A stretch of DNA of 64,000 nt, from contig NC_134686.1 of NCBI RefSeq assembly GCF_024713945.1, positions 1,388,001 to 1,452,000 on the forward strand. Reading direction: 5' to 3'. Made by a program: the position numbers and the translations under genes. Position 1 is the stretch's first letter. Each line of letters starts with the position of its first letter. Under the pieces are notes generated by a model. That model saw only the letters and a list, made by a program, of their open reading frames with translations, was not told where the DNA came from and did not search any database. This stretch comes from Dermatophagoides farinae (Eukaryota > Arthropoda > Arachnida > Sarcoptiformes > Pyroglyphidae). This document shows positions 37,601 through 49,611 of the stretch, in pieces.

Positions 37601-40600
37601 TTATATAGAATGGCTGGTGATTTACAATTTAAATAATTATCACAATTATTCGGTAAGAAAGAAAAAAAAATTCGTTTCATGATAATAATCACTAAATATA
37701 TCAATTATGAAGCCATTATTTTGAATGGTCAACGATGATAATAATGACGATGATGATAATAATGGATCCACAGAATTTCACCACATGGTTTCCACCAAAA
37801 TGGACTAATGTCTTCGAGTGTGTGTGTGTGTCAATTGCAGCATTCTTATAGCCGATTCTTTCTTTTATCATCATTTACGTTAATCCTCTAATTTGAACGG
37901 ATGTTGATGATGATCATTTACGATGAAACAAAACGAAGAGAGAGAGAAAAAAAACGATTAATTTGTTCTCCTCAATGCAATTCGAGCTTTGATAATAACT
38001 TTATTATACGTGAATGAAATGGTCTATATGGTGATGATTAAAAATCTTTAAATCATCAGTGAAGATAAGAAATGAAACAAAATAAATTACGAAACATATC
38101 AATTTGATTTTAAATCCCTGAAAAATTTTTTTTTTTAGAATCATAAGAACACCAGGAAAGATCATGGCCATAAATGATCATCTTGAACATTTGAACAACA
38201 TCAGCTGATACATACACAGAATTCTAGATAATGGCAACCCAGCATAAAAAAAAAAGAATTCAATTTGATGATGATTATGGTTGATTGCTTTATTTTTGTT
38301 TTCTCTTGATTAATTCATTAATTCAACATCAATATTCATCATTAATAAAAATATATCGCATGATTCATCATGGTTCGATAATTTTCGGTTTTGTGATTTC
38401 TGTCTGTGTCTGTGTGTGTGTGTGTGTGTATTGCATACGATTATCATTTTGATTACAATTTTTTTAATCAAAAATTCATCACACTCGTTTTTTTTATTAT
38501 TATTCTCATTCAATCAAAATGAAATTCAATCTTTGATTACAAGAAAAAAAAATAATGATCCACAATCGATCGAATAGAATTAAATATCATGTAATCGACC
38601 AACAGACAAACAGACCAACAACAACCAGAAAGAACCAAATCTATTTGTTGTCCCATATAATAATTAAATACCGAAAAAAAATTAGATTCTGGATTCTTGT
38701 TTGTTGTGTGAGACAGAAACCAGTGTGTGTGTGTGAACCACTTGAAAATTCTGGATTGGCGACCAATTCACAAATACAGTTATTCTTTTTTTTATTTTGT
38801 CGCTCTTTAAATCAATCTTTTTGTTCACTGGAAAAAAAATAAATAAACACTGGACAAGCTATAAAAAAAATCACCATAAGAACCAATTATCATCGTTTTT
38901 TATCTGTATATTTATTCTGTCATCATTTTTGTTCACTTGTGTGTTTGTTGAAGTCATATTATCCATCGAATAAAACACTTGACTCGATTGAGGCCGCAAT
39001 GATTATTAAAGATTCTGGTCGTTGTTGTTGTTGTTGTTTTTTAACACTATTTTCAACAACAACAACAACAACAACCATAACCACTTTGTTAAGATTTGTT
39101 CAAGAGATTTGTAAATTGAAGTATCACAGCCACGGCTTTGACTGTGTGTGTGTGTGTGACTTTGATGATTTGTCAAGTTTAATATTTGTCTACATATATC
39201 TTGATCATTGAAGAAATTTTGTTTTTTCATGTTTGTGGTTTTGGTTTTTTTTTTTTTTTTCTTTTTTTTTCTCTCTCTCTCATGCATTTTGTAATGGTAT
39301 ATTTGTATTTTCTTTATTTAATATAATTATACAGATCAAGAACCATCATACATATGGTCAATTGGATCAAAAAAGCTCAATGTAAAAAAACAACAATTGT
39401 TATCCACAACACCAACAACGATATTGACGCCTTTGTCCAGAATAACAGATGATAATGATGATGATGATGATGATAACGCCCGTTTCCAATCATTATGTGA
39501 ACAAAAAATTAGACATATTGATGATAATGATCATCATGGTCACCACCATCATAACAATCACCATTCATATCATCATCATTCTAATGATGATAAAAATCAT
39601 AATAAAATACGTCGTTATTTGCCATCATCATTATTACATCCACTTGATTCAATGAATATCGATATGAATAAAAAAGAAAAAAGGTCAACATTATCGTCGT
39701 CATTGTCGTCGTCGTCGTCTGGATACGCCTTTTCATCATTCGTATCATCATTACCTAAACAACAACAACAACAACAACGACGACGACGACGAATAAGAAA
39801 ATCACATAAAACAGATGAAATTGTTTCGTATCAAGAACGAATGATCAATGAAAATGAATCGATTAATTCGAATAATAATCACCAAAGTCATCATCATCGA
39901 AATTTTTATTCAGCTCAACAACAACAACAGCAGCAACAGCAACAACAACAATATTCAAAATCAGCTCCTGGATTATATATGTTACCAATTGAAAATGTAA
40001 CAGCCACTGTTGGTCGTACGGCCATACTTAAATGTGTAACGAATCATAATGGTCCTTCAAAAGTAAGTTGCATTATATCATGATATTTGAATTGGATTTC
40101 AAGTGATTAAAAATTCAATTTTTGTTTCATTTTGCATTTTGCATTTTCATTTCCATGATCACCAAAAATAAAAGCCTGCATGGCTCAAAATGGATGACAA
40201 TTCAACACCGACATTATTAACATTAGGTACACATACATTGATGAATGAAGATGAAGGAAAATATCGTGTCACACAGAATGAAAATCATTGGTATTTACAT
40301 ATAAATCGTATACAAGTTATTGATCGTGGTCTTTATATGTGCCAAATAAATGCCAAAACTATGCTGTCACAAATCGGCTATCTTGATGTTTATGGTATGT
40401 GTATGTGTATGGGATTCATTAATTCTTACTGTGAAATGAAAATGTCAAAAAAAAAAATTCAGTTCAGAATATTCTACCATATTTTATTTAGTCATTTTGT
40501 AGAGAAAAAGAGAGAAAGAGAATAAAAAAAAGGATTAAATAACTTTTTTTTCTTGATTCGATTTGATTCTATGATTCTATTTTTCATTATCATTATCATT

Positions 40601-41982
40601 CATTTATTTATAGAGCCACCTGTGATAAATGAAGAGCTTACTAGCTCCGATACAATTGTTGATGAGCTTTCAAAAGTGTCATTAAGATGTGCCACCATTG
40701 GTTATCCAATGCCTTCGGTTACATGGCGTCGTGAGGATGGAAAATCGCTCAATCTTGGCCAATATGGTGGTAAAAAAATTGCCGGTAATCTCTCCATCTT
40801 TTTTTTCTCTCTCTCTCCATCGATATCATCAATAATATTAATGATTTTTTTTTATCACAATCTTATTCTGTTTAGAACCAAAATGGCAAGGAGAATATCT
40901 GAATATAACGCAAATAAAACGCGATGATATGGGTGCCTATCTTTGTATTGCAAATAATGGTGTACAACCAGCGGTTAGTAAACGGATTGTAATACAAGTC
41001 AATTGTAAGTGTATAAAAATATATTCTTTTCATTCATATATCATAATAATGTTTGTGTGTGTGTGTGTGTGTATGTATGTATCTGTGTATGTTTTTAGTT
41101 CCTCCTAAAATTCGTGTCCATAAACAATTGATTGGTAGCTATATTGGTAGTGATGTTGAACTTGGTTGTGATGTAGATGCATCACCAAAACCGGAAACTT
41201 TTTGGTTAAATAGTGATGGTCATCGTTTGGATAAAATAATGAATGGTGGTGATAATAATGGTGATGATGATAATGATGGATCAATATCGTCTGCAGCAGT
41301 AGCAGCATCAGCAACAACGACAATAGAACAATTGTATAATATCCGTTCGAAATTAAATGTACAACAAAATGACCATTATGTTTCTTATTCATCATCATCA
41401 TCATATCGATTAAATGATAATAATAATCGAAATGGTATTAATAGAAAGAAAAAATATCATTTTGAAGAAGAACAAAATGGTTATCGTACAACAATGAAAT
41501 TGATAATACGTAATCTTCAAATGGCCGATTATGGTAGCTATAAATGTAGTGGTCAAAATAGTATCGGTAAAAAAGAAGGAATGATTCGATTGTATGGTAA
41601 GTTTCTAATGACAAAATTTAGCTCCCTGATTCATTTAGTTGACTAATTTGTTTGTTTTGTTTTTTTTTTGTTCAATCAATCCATCAATCAATCAATCAAT
41701 CAATCAACAGAAACACCACCACCAATACCACCTACACCTAAACCAACAACAACTACAACAACAACGACTACAACAACAACTACAACGACAGCGGCAACAA
41801 CAACAACAACAACAAAATGGCCATTTATTAATAATCAACATAAATCACGATCAAATAAAGCAAAATGGACTAATGGTATGAATCGTTTGAATTAGATTTT
41901 TTTCGATTATTTAAATTTTCTTTTCTGAAAAATTTCCCATCAACTTTTTTAGCTAATTCAAGACACACAGTAGCAGTAGTTA

Positions 41983-42020
<38 letters not shown>

Positions 42021-45000
42021 ATCTGAAAAATAGAGATTTACACGAGAATATCACCCGAATGAAAAAAAAGGATTCATAAGGATTTTGAATGGCGAATCAA
42101 AAAAAAAAAAAACAAAATTCTCATTCATTCGGCGTATGATATATTCTTCATTCATTCATTAATCATTTTGAACTTTTTTTTTACTGTCTACTACATTCAC
42201 CACAAACACATCACCATAACTATGATAACAAAACCAGAAAAAAATACCACCACCACCCACCACCACCAGAACAACAACCATCATCATCATCATCATCATC
42301 AAGGAGTAGAGAGAGAGAGGGAGGAAAAAATCGGGAACAAAACCACATCATTTCAATCGTTTCTTGAGATTTTTTTTTTCTATTTTCAAATATCGGTTCT
42401 TCACGATTTTATTTACACACACACACATGTAGAGAGAGATTTTTTCTTTCTTTTTTTGAATTATGAAAAAAAAAGAAAAAAAACTAAGATAATGAACATC
42501 AAGAATAGAAAAAAACGAAGAAGAAAAAGAAGAATATTCTTCACAACAATCGTTTTTCTCACCATCATACATACACTCACAATTATTCAATGTATGTAAA
42601 ATTTTTTTTTTTGGTTATTGTTAATGTGAAAAGCTCGTTATGAATAATTTCATCATCATCATCGATGTTCTCGTTCGAAACATGGCAGCATATCATTGAT
42701 GATGGGTGGTGGTGGTGGTGGTGGTAGTTGTGATTATAGTGGTGTGGTTCACATATATTAATCGATTTATATACATGCCAGCCACCGATATTTTTTATTT
42801 TTTTTATCTTCGTTTTTTTTTCTTGTTTCCCATTTTTTTACCCGTTTTTTTATTTTGTATGCCACCCGGACAAAATATTTTTTGCGGCCACAACGACGAT
42901 TTATGTGTGTGAGTGTGTGTGTGTTCCACGTTGTGTAACGATATCTGTGATTTTTTTTTAAAAAATTTCACGAAATTTTTTTTTCTTTCTTTCTTTTGTT
43001 CACCATTTATTCTTCGGTTCAGTATTAGAACAACGTAGATCAAAGTTTATTCAATTGGAAATTTGTTTTGAACTTTTTTCTTTATATTTGACCCTTTATT
43101 TTTCCTTCTTCTTCCTATCCCATTATGTCAATACTCGGAAAAAAAATTTTCCAGAAAAAAACCCCGATAAAGAAGAAAAAATTGTCCCATATGTATCGTA
43201 TGACGCAAATTTAAAAAAAAAATTCAAATTTACCCAATAAAGTATGCAGTAAATCCTGGACAAATCGATACAATTTTATTTCTCTGTACCATTGGAATAA
43301 TGATGATTGTTCCAAAATCTCATAATCAATTGACCGATTTTTTTTATTGCAAAAACAATGTTGAAAACGATGGAAAAACGATCATCAGGTTTAGGTGTAT
43401 GTTCTTAGGTTTCGATTTTTTTTTCTTTCCTTTTTTCTTTCTTTCGATTGATAATGATAACGACAATCAATATTTTGTGTGTATGGTGTGTGTGTGTGTG
43501 TGTGGTTGATGGTTTTCTCCATCATTACATATTGTTTAACCAATATAAATGTTACATGTATGGTTCCCTGTTCAATACTTTTTTTCCATTCATTCAGTTT
43601 TATTTCAAACATTAAATTCTGGTTCAAAAAAAGTGGAAAAAAATCCATTCCGAATCCAATTCCATTCAATATTCACTATTCAAAGGAAAAAGTTTGGCTA
43701 GTTCCAAAAAAAAATGATGAAAAACAACAGCAACAGCAACAACAATTTCATCAATCGAAAATTATCATCATGAAAAATTGCTCATAAGCACGTAATGCTT
43801 TTTTTTGATTTGTTTCAACGAAAATCAAAAAATAATAAGCGAAGAGGAAAAACATCTCAATTATACGTGATTTCACGTTTTTTTTATTTTATTTTTATTA
43901 CATAACAAAATTATGACCACTCAATGATGATGATGATGGTGATGTTTTATCACATTACCCGGTATACACCTGTGATGATGATGATGATGAATTTACCTAC
44001 TCGTATATATTATCATTCCCAATTTCCCAATAATAAATATTTTCCATTTGGCCGAAATTTTTTTTTATTTTTATTTTCATTTTCATTTCGATTCACAATT
44101 TTTTCATATGATCAATTATCATCATTATTAGATGAGAACTTATTTTACTTTTACCAATGAAAAATGGAATTATTTCTATTATGATGATAATTCTCCAATC
44201 TTCTTCTTTTGTGTCCAAATTGTGTCCAATTTAATGATGATTTTCGCTATATTCAAGAAAAAAAACAACAAGAAGTTTTTTATTCCCCGCTTATTCTTGC
44301 TAATTTTTTCGCCTTCGTTCAATTTCAAGTGCAGTGTAAAATGAATGCGAAGAGAATAGTTTTTTTTCTCTCTCTTGAAATTTAATAATCTTAATTCATA
44401 AATTGATTCTCTACCAATTTGTTTGCATTATATGTTATATAGGTATTAGTATTGTTATTACGTAAGCTGTTTCATATCATGAAATTAGGTATTTTCGTGT
44501 TATTATTGCTGCTTTGTTGTTGTTGTTGTTGTTGCTTTCAATATTTCCATTTTTTTCTTTTTTTTTCTTCTGGATCATAAATGAATCCCACCATCACTAC
44601 CACCACCACCACCACCGCTGCCAATATGCCACTAATAATCATAATAATAAATTAAGGACCAAATGTAAAAAAGAGAAAAAAAAATTGAATAGAATAGAAA
44701 GCCTAAAAACGTGTATGTGTGTGTGTGTGTTCCATACATTTATTGTTGTTCGGTTTTTTTTTTTTTTTTTTTTTTTTTGGTTTTAGATCCAAAAAAAGAG
44801 AGAGAGAGAAAAGAATCGATTTTTAAATAAATTTGATTAACTTAGCCGATTCATTCACCCACCCACACGCACGCATTGAATTTTTTTTTCATTCGCAAAA
44901 AAAAAACAAAATGAAAAACGACAGCGATAGTTTGATGGTTTTTTTCATTCTTATTCGCATAGCCATAAAATTGCTTTGAATTTTTTTGTTTTCTCAATCT

Positions 45001-48000
45001 TTTCGTGTGTAAAAACTAAGTGTAGAGGAAGAGAGAGAGAGAAGTGGTGGAAAGAAAAAAAGAAAGAAAAAAAAACGTCTAATCGTTAAAAATCGAGATG
45101 GAAAATATTAGAAGAAAAAAAATTTTTAATAATGGAAATGTTCCACGATGGATGTTATACACATGTGTTTTGGCCACATCTTATGGGTGAAAAAAAAATT
45201 GGACAACAATATTGACAATGATGAAAATTGGTTACTGTTCTGTTGAATTGAATAATAAACAACAAAAATAGCATGACTTTTGGTTGAAAAAAAAATTTTT
45301 TTTTTTTGTTTTTGTTCAAAACAACAAAAACACTACCAACTTAAATGAATGAATCAATCATTTATGCGATACCGATATATTCAGTGTGGTAGTGGAATTC
45401 CTCTCTCTATATCTATTTTTCAAACGAAGAATAAAGAAAAAAAAACTTTAAAATGATGAATAATCTTTGATGATCAATTTTTTTTCTATTTTGCTGTTTC
45501 AAAAAAATTTTTTTTTTTTTGCTTATCTAAGCTTCATATCTGCTAGATGAATGAATAATTTCACCCACTCTTGTCCATTCACATATTCATTTCAACTTTG
45601 ACGGTTGAAATTTTTTTTTTTTTTTTTGTTTTCCACATTCATTGTGTATCGATCAAATCGATCAAATCGATCGATCGATGATTATTCATAATTCACATAA
45701 TGATTATTATTATTATAATAAATGATGATTATACAGATCCCTGTTTCATACACGCTAATCGATTGAAAAGTTTAATGATGATGATGAAGAGAATTCAAAT
45801 GAAAAAAAAAATCATAATGAAAAAACTTGAAACTGGTAGCCATTTTTTTTTTTTTTTTTTTTTTTTGGTTCTCATATCGTCTACGAAAATAATGATTTTC
45901 GAAGAAGAAAAAAAACATGAATTCTTTGGCCATTTTTTTTTGAATAGAAAGATTAATTTCTGTTTGTTTGTTGGTGTGTTTTCTTGGTGTGTGTGTGTGT
46001 GAATTCAAGCTCAAACCAACCATGATGGTGATGATGATGAAGAATCAGTGTTTTGAGAATCGTGAAGAGAAAAAAAAAAGAAAAATATCAACAAAAACGA
46101 ACCAAGCAAGAATTTTCATTTGAATGATGCACCAACTATCATCAAGATGATGATGATGATGATGACAAATGTGGAATATATTTTTTTTTTTGCATTCGTT
46201 GAAGAAGAACATGAAGAAGATGATGGATCTAATCGACAAACGATTATTCGCAATCGCGGTAAGGATTCTTGTGTGTATGTGTAAAAAAAATCTATGTAGC
46301 CAAAAAAAACATAAGAATTAATGACAATCCACCGACCAGCGAAGTGATCCATAAGAAAGATGAGAGTAACAAAAAAGAAGAAAAAAAAATAGTCAAAAAG
46401 TGAACCATCATCATACGTATTGAGTGAAAATAATAATAAAATGAAAATATTCTCAAAGAGATGAAAAAAAACGACAGAATAAAAAGAAAATGATGAAGAA
46501 TCTTTAGTGTAGATAGAAACAAACAAACAAAAAAAATATCCAAGCAAACATAATGCAAGAGATGAATGAAATTCTTTGGTTGTTTTTTTCAACAACAACA
46601 ACAACAACGAAGAAATGGATGAAAAAAAAATTTCGAAACAATGATGAATAATAGCAACAAAACAAAACACATGATCATGATGATGATGATGATGATGATG
46701 ATGGAAGCTAGAACGTTTGGAACTAAAAAGAAACAAAAATTTGGATCACTGCATCTGCATTTTATGTGTATGTGTGTGTGTGTGTTTGGAATCCATATTG
46801 GCCTACCGGTTGTTCAAAAGTTTCATTCCTTCCAACAACAACAACAACAACGGCAACAAATTCTGGCGCCAATTTATCTAGTCAGTGAAAGAAAAAAAAA
46901 ATGGAGAAATTTTTCATTTTATCCACCATGATATATTTCATTCATTTTCAAATATAAATCACATATATGAATGAAAGCAAAGATGAATTGCTTTTCCTTG
47001 CTTTTTTTCGTTTCTATCATCATCATCATCAAATGGAATGAATCAAAAATTTGTTCATTCCTTTGGTTGTTTGTTTTTTCTCGAGAAGAAGAAAAAACCA
47101 AAAAAATTTTTTTTCAACACTCAAAAGTCAAATCAACAAATTACGACGACGATTATGAATTGGCTCATTTTACAACAACAACAACAACAACAACAACAAA
47201 CAGACAACGACGACAACGCGACAAGATAATTTTTCAATTTTTTTGTTTTTAAAATTGATGATATGAAATCAAAAAAAAAAAAAATTTCAACATAATGTAA
47301 TGGAAACCAGCACAGAGAACAATCACACAGCATCAAATTCATTATCAGATTTGATTTTAGTTTTTTTTTGTTTGTTTTACTTTTCCAAGAGAAGAATATT
47401 TGACGATTGATTGATGGTATAACATCTCAAAAGTGATTCATGTCATCATCAATTTTTTTTTATTTATATTTTGTATTTGTTTGTTTGTTTTTTTATTTGC
47501 AATTGTGGTTGTCGTCGTACACACATAAAACAATAACAACAACAACAACAACAACAGCAACAACAACAACAACAACAACAACGACGACGACAACGACGAC
47601 AACGACAACCTCGCGCCATTATTCAATTTCACGCATATAGAATGAAAATGAAACCACGAAGATGATGAAGACGACGATGATGATGATGATGATGATGAAC
47701 AAGAGATATATCATATCATTTTCTATCCTTTTTTTTTTTTTTTTTTTTGTGGTGAATGTTTCAACATTATCATCGTCATCATCATCATCATTATATTTTG
47801 GTTGTTTTTGAACCCATATATAAATCATCATCATCATCATCATCATATATACTGTTAAAATGCATTGAAAACTTTTGTTTTGTTCCATCATCATCATCAG
47901 CATTATGATGATGATGAGAATAAAAAAAAGTGGTAAAGTAAACTCTTAATGACTATATCATCCAATGATAGCGATGGCGATGATAAGTTTGTGGAATATA

Positions 48001-48750
48001 AAAAAAAAAGAAAAAATTATGTGTCTGAAAACCATAAATTAAGCCAAAAAAAGAAAATGATGTATTTTTTGGGCGATATATATATAGGTGTGACAAACAA
48101 ACAAACAAAAAAACTTTTTTTTTGGACACTTGAACTTTTTTTTTCAATTGTATGTCTCTGAGAATTTTGTTGTTGTTGTTTATTATTGATTTTTTTTTGT
48201 CATGAAAAAAAATATTGAAATTTAAATCCATTTTCAATCATTGATGACAAAATGGTGGTAGTAGTAATGGTGGCAACAATTGATTTGATTTGATCCAATA
48301 TGGTGCAAATGTTAAAAAAAAAATATTTGAATCACAGATACACTACTACTATCATCATTTCTACACATACAATTCGATCATTATTTCAAAATATTTTGTT
48401 GTTGTTGTTGTTGTTGTCATTACCATCGTTGTTATCTTTTTTTTTCTTATTCGTGAATCCAAATGATGATGATGATGATGATGAACATTAAGCCATCAAT
48501 CGATAAATTTTTCTTTTTCTTTTTGCCATTCAAAACGAGGTTAGACATCAACACTTTCATTTTTATTTTCTTATCATAATCATCATCATCATCTTTATAG
48601 AATTGGTTTTCTTCTTACAAATCTTGAGACAAACGAATAAAAAAAAGAAAGAAAAAAGTAACACTCGAATGGATTGTTGTTGTCGAGAATCGACCCAAGA
48701 CAATTTTTTTTTCTCTAATAGGCCATAAGAGAATAATTATGTATTTTATC

Positions 48751-48786
<36 letters not shown>

Positions 48787-49183
48787 ATGGGTAATTTTGT
48801 TTTTTTTTTCAGGCAAAAAAAAAAATTTCGATTTTCATCCATATCATAATCATATTGTTTCATTTCATCTTTTTTTTTATTCAATTTTTCTTTTCACTTA
48901 TTTTTTTTTTTATTCACACACAGATCCAAACAATCAATATGGATTCAATAATAAACATGCCGTATCATTTGACGATATTGATGATGACGACAACGATGAT
49001 ATTGATTACGATGATGACATTGAATTTCCTTTTCCTGGAACAATACGTAAAGATAGATATAAAAAGAATCGTAATCAAAGACGAAATAACAACAGCAGTT
49101 CATCATCAATTTTAACAACATCATGGATAATTTATTATTCACAATTATTATTCACATGTTGTGTATTATTATTATTATTATGA
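34606..49183 (+). CDS. DIP-family (Dpr-interacting protein) three-Ig adhesion molecule
   Basis: Eight exons: 34606-35017 (open from 34562), 39335-40062, 40175-40394, 40614-40784, 40876-41004, 41099-41596, 41711-41875, 48924-49183. They join in frame to 861 codons; most introns are phase 1. Exon 1 has a hydrophobic segment (YVIIVYLFLINMIVIV) that may be a late signal sequence; the ATG is provisional. Exon 2 is His/Gln/Ser-rich, then begins Ig1. Cys pairs: Ig1 LKCVTNH/YMCQIN, Ig2 LRCATIG/YLCIANN, Ig3 LGCDVDA/YKCSGQN. Core Trp occur in PAWLK, VTWRR and TFWLN. DIP-type strings include WRREDG, MGAYLCIANNGV, VSKRIVIQV and MKLIIRNLQ. A Thr-rich stalk and a hydrophobic C-terminus ending CCVLLLLL suggest a GPI anchor. 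Arthropod DIPs bind Dpr proteins in synaptic partner matching. Lachesin is the nearest alternative, but Ig2-Ig3 strings favour DIP. Confidence 0.85.
35018..39334 (+). other. DIP intron 1 (4.3 kb)
   Basis: GTTTGT donor, ATACAG acceptor. Filled with (GT)n, (ATC)n and poly-T runs; no other gene is seen on either strand. Confidence 0.75.
41236..41466 (+). other. Low-complexity insertion in Ig3 of the DIP gene
   Basis: Between the core Trp region (TFWLNSDG) and the E-strand (YRTTMKLII) the protein has about 95 residues, where DIPs normally have roughly 28. The extra part is Asp/Asn/Gly, Ala/Thr and Ser-rich (GDNNGDDDNDG, SSAAVAASATTT, YSSSSSY). It lies inside a single exon with no internal stop. 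Confidence 0.75.
41983..42018 (+). repeat. (AC)n microsatellite
   Basis: Eighteen AC units in DIP intron 7, one of the longest dinucleotide tracts in the window. Confidence 0.9.
47529..47610 (+). repeat. (CAA)n(CGA)n compound microsatellite
   Basis: Long ACAACA array grading into CGA/CAA mixtures, in DIP intron 7. Read as protein it gives artefactual poly-Thr or poly-Leu. Confidence 0.9.
48753..48782 (+). repeat. (CA)n microsatellite
   Basis: Fifteen CA units, 141 bp upstream of the last DIP exon. Confidence 0.9.
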
Positions 49184-49327
49184 TGATAAATATATGAATT
49201 TTTGTGTTTTCATTCCATCAATTTCAAAAAAAAAAAAAAAAAAATTTTATTATGTATTTAATGATGACTTTTGATTGTTTAGCTCCTGTGTATCATCATC
49301 ATCATCATCATTATTTATGATATATCA

Positions 49328-49333
49328 ATAAAA
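49328..49333 (+). terminator. Polyadenylation signal of the DIP gene
   Basis: AATAAA 145 nt after the stop codon at 49183. Confidence 0.6.
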
Positions 49334-49531
49334 GATGTTATTATTTTCCAATGAATTGGACATGAAAAATTGTTTGTTTTTTTTTTGTTGACCATCTGGT
49401 GGTCAATATACAAAAAGATATGGTGACCGAAAATAAAAAAAATTGAATAATAATCATTGATTTATCAGATATTTCATTAGATTAAATTGAAAATTACAAT
49501 AATAAATGTTTATAATATTTGTATTATTATC

Positions 49532-49537
49532 TTTAAT
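49532..49537 (-). terminator. Candidate polyadenylation signal of NUP160
   Basis: ATTAAA variant on the minus strand, 75 nt past the stop at 49612. No perfect AATAAA lies closer. Confidence 0.4.
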
Positions 49538-49611
49538 TGGTGAATGGTGAATTCAATGACAACAGATTTCCAATTCATATATTATATGACCAATGGTTGA
49601 TGATTCATGAT

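Larger units (their letters stand above)
41876..48923 (+). other. DIP intron 7 (7.0 kb)
   Basis: GTATGA donor after the Thr-rich stalk; acceptor CACACACAG before the last exon. Phase 1 on both sides. The interior is microsatellites including (AC)n and (CAA)n(CGA)n; no gene is recognised. The acceptor overlaps a CA-type repeat, which is unusual but gives the exact frame needed. Confidence 0.7.

Noticed and set aside
39397-39655. Alternative frames overlapping DIP exon 2 with Met/Ile/Thr runs
   Set aside because: They are shadows of (ATC)n and (GAT)n tracts; the DIP frame joins exons in correct phase on both sides.
41668-41895. Separate small Thr-rich gene starting in the ATCA repeat
   Set aside because: The Thr-rich part is DIP exon 7; the upstream portion is intron with the acceptor CAATCAACAG, and the end reads through the donor.
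46116-46736. 206-aa minus-strand frame in DIP intron 7
   Set aside because: Composed of His, Phe and Ser runs from (ATG)n, poly-A and GAA-type repeats, with no domain-like stretch.
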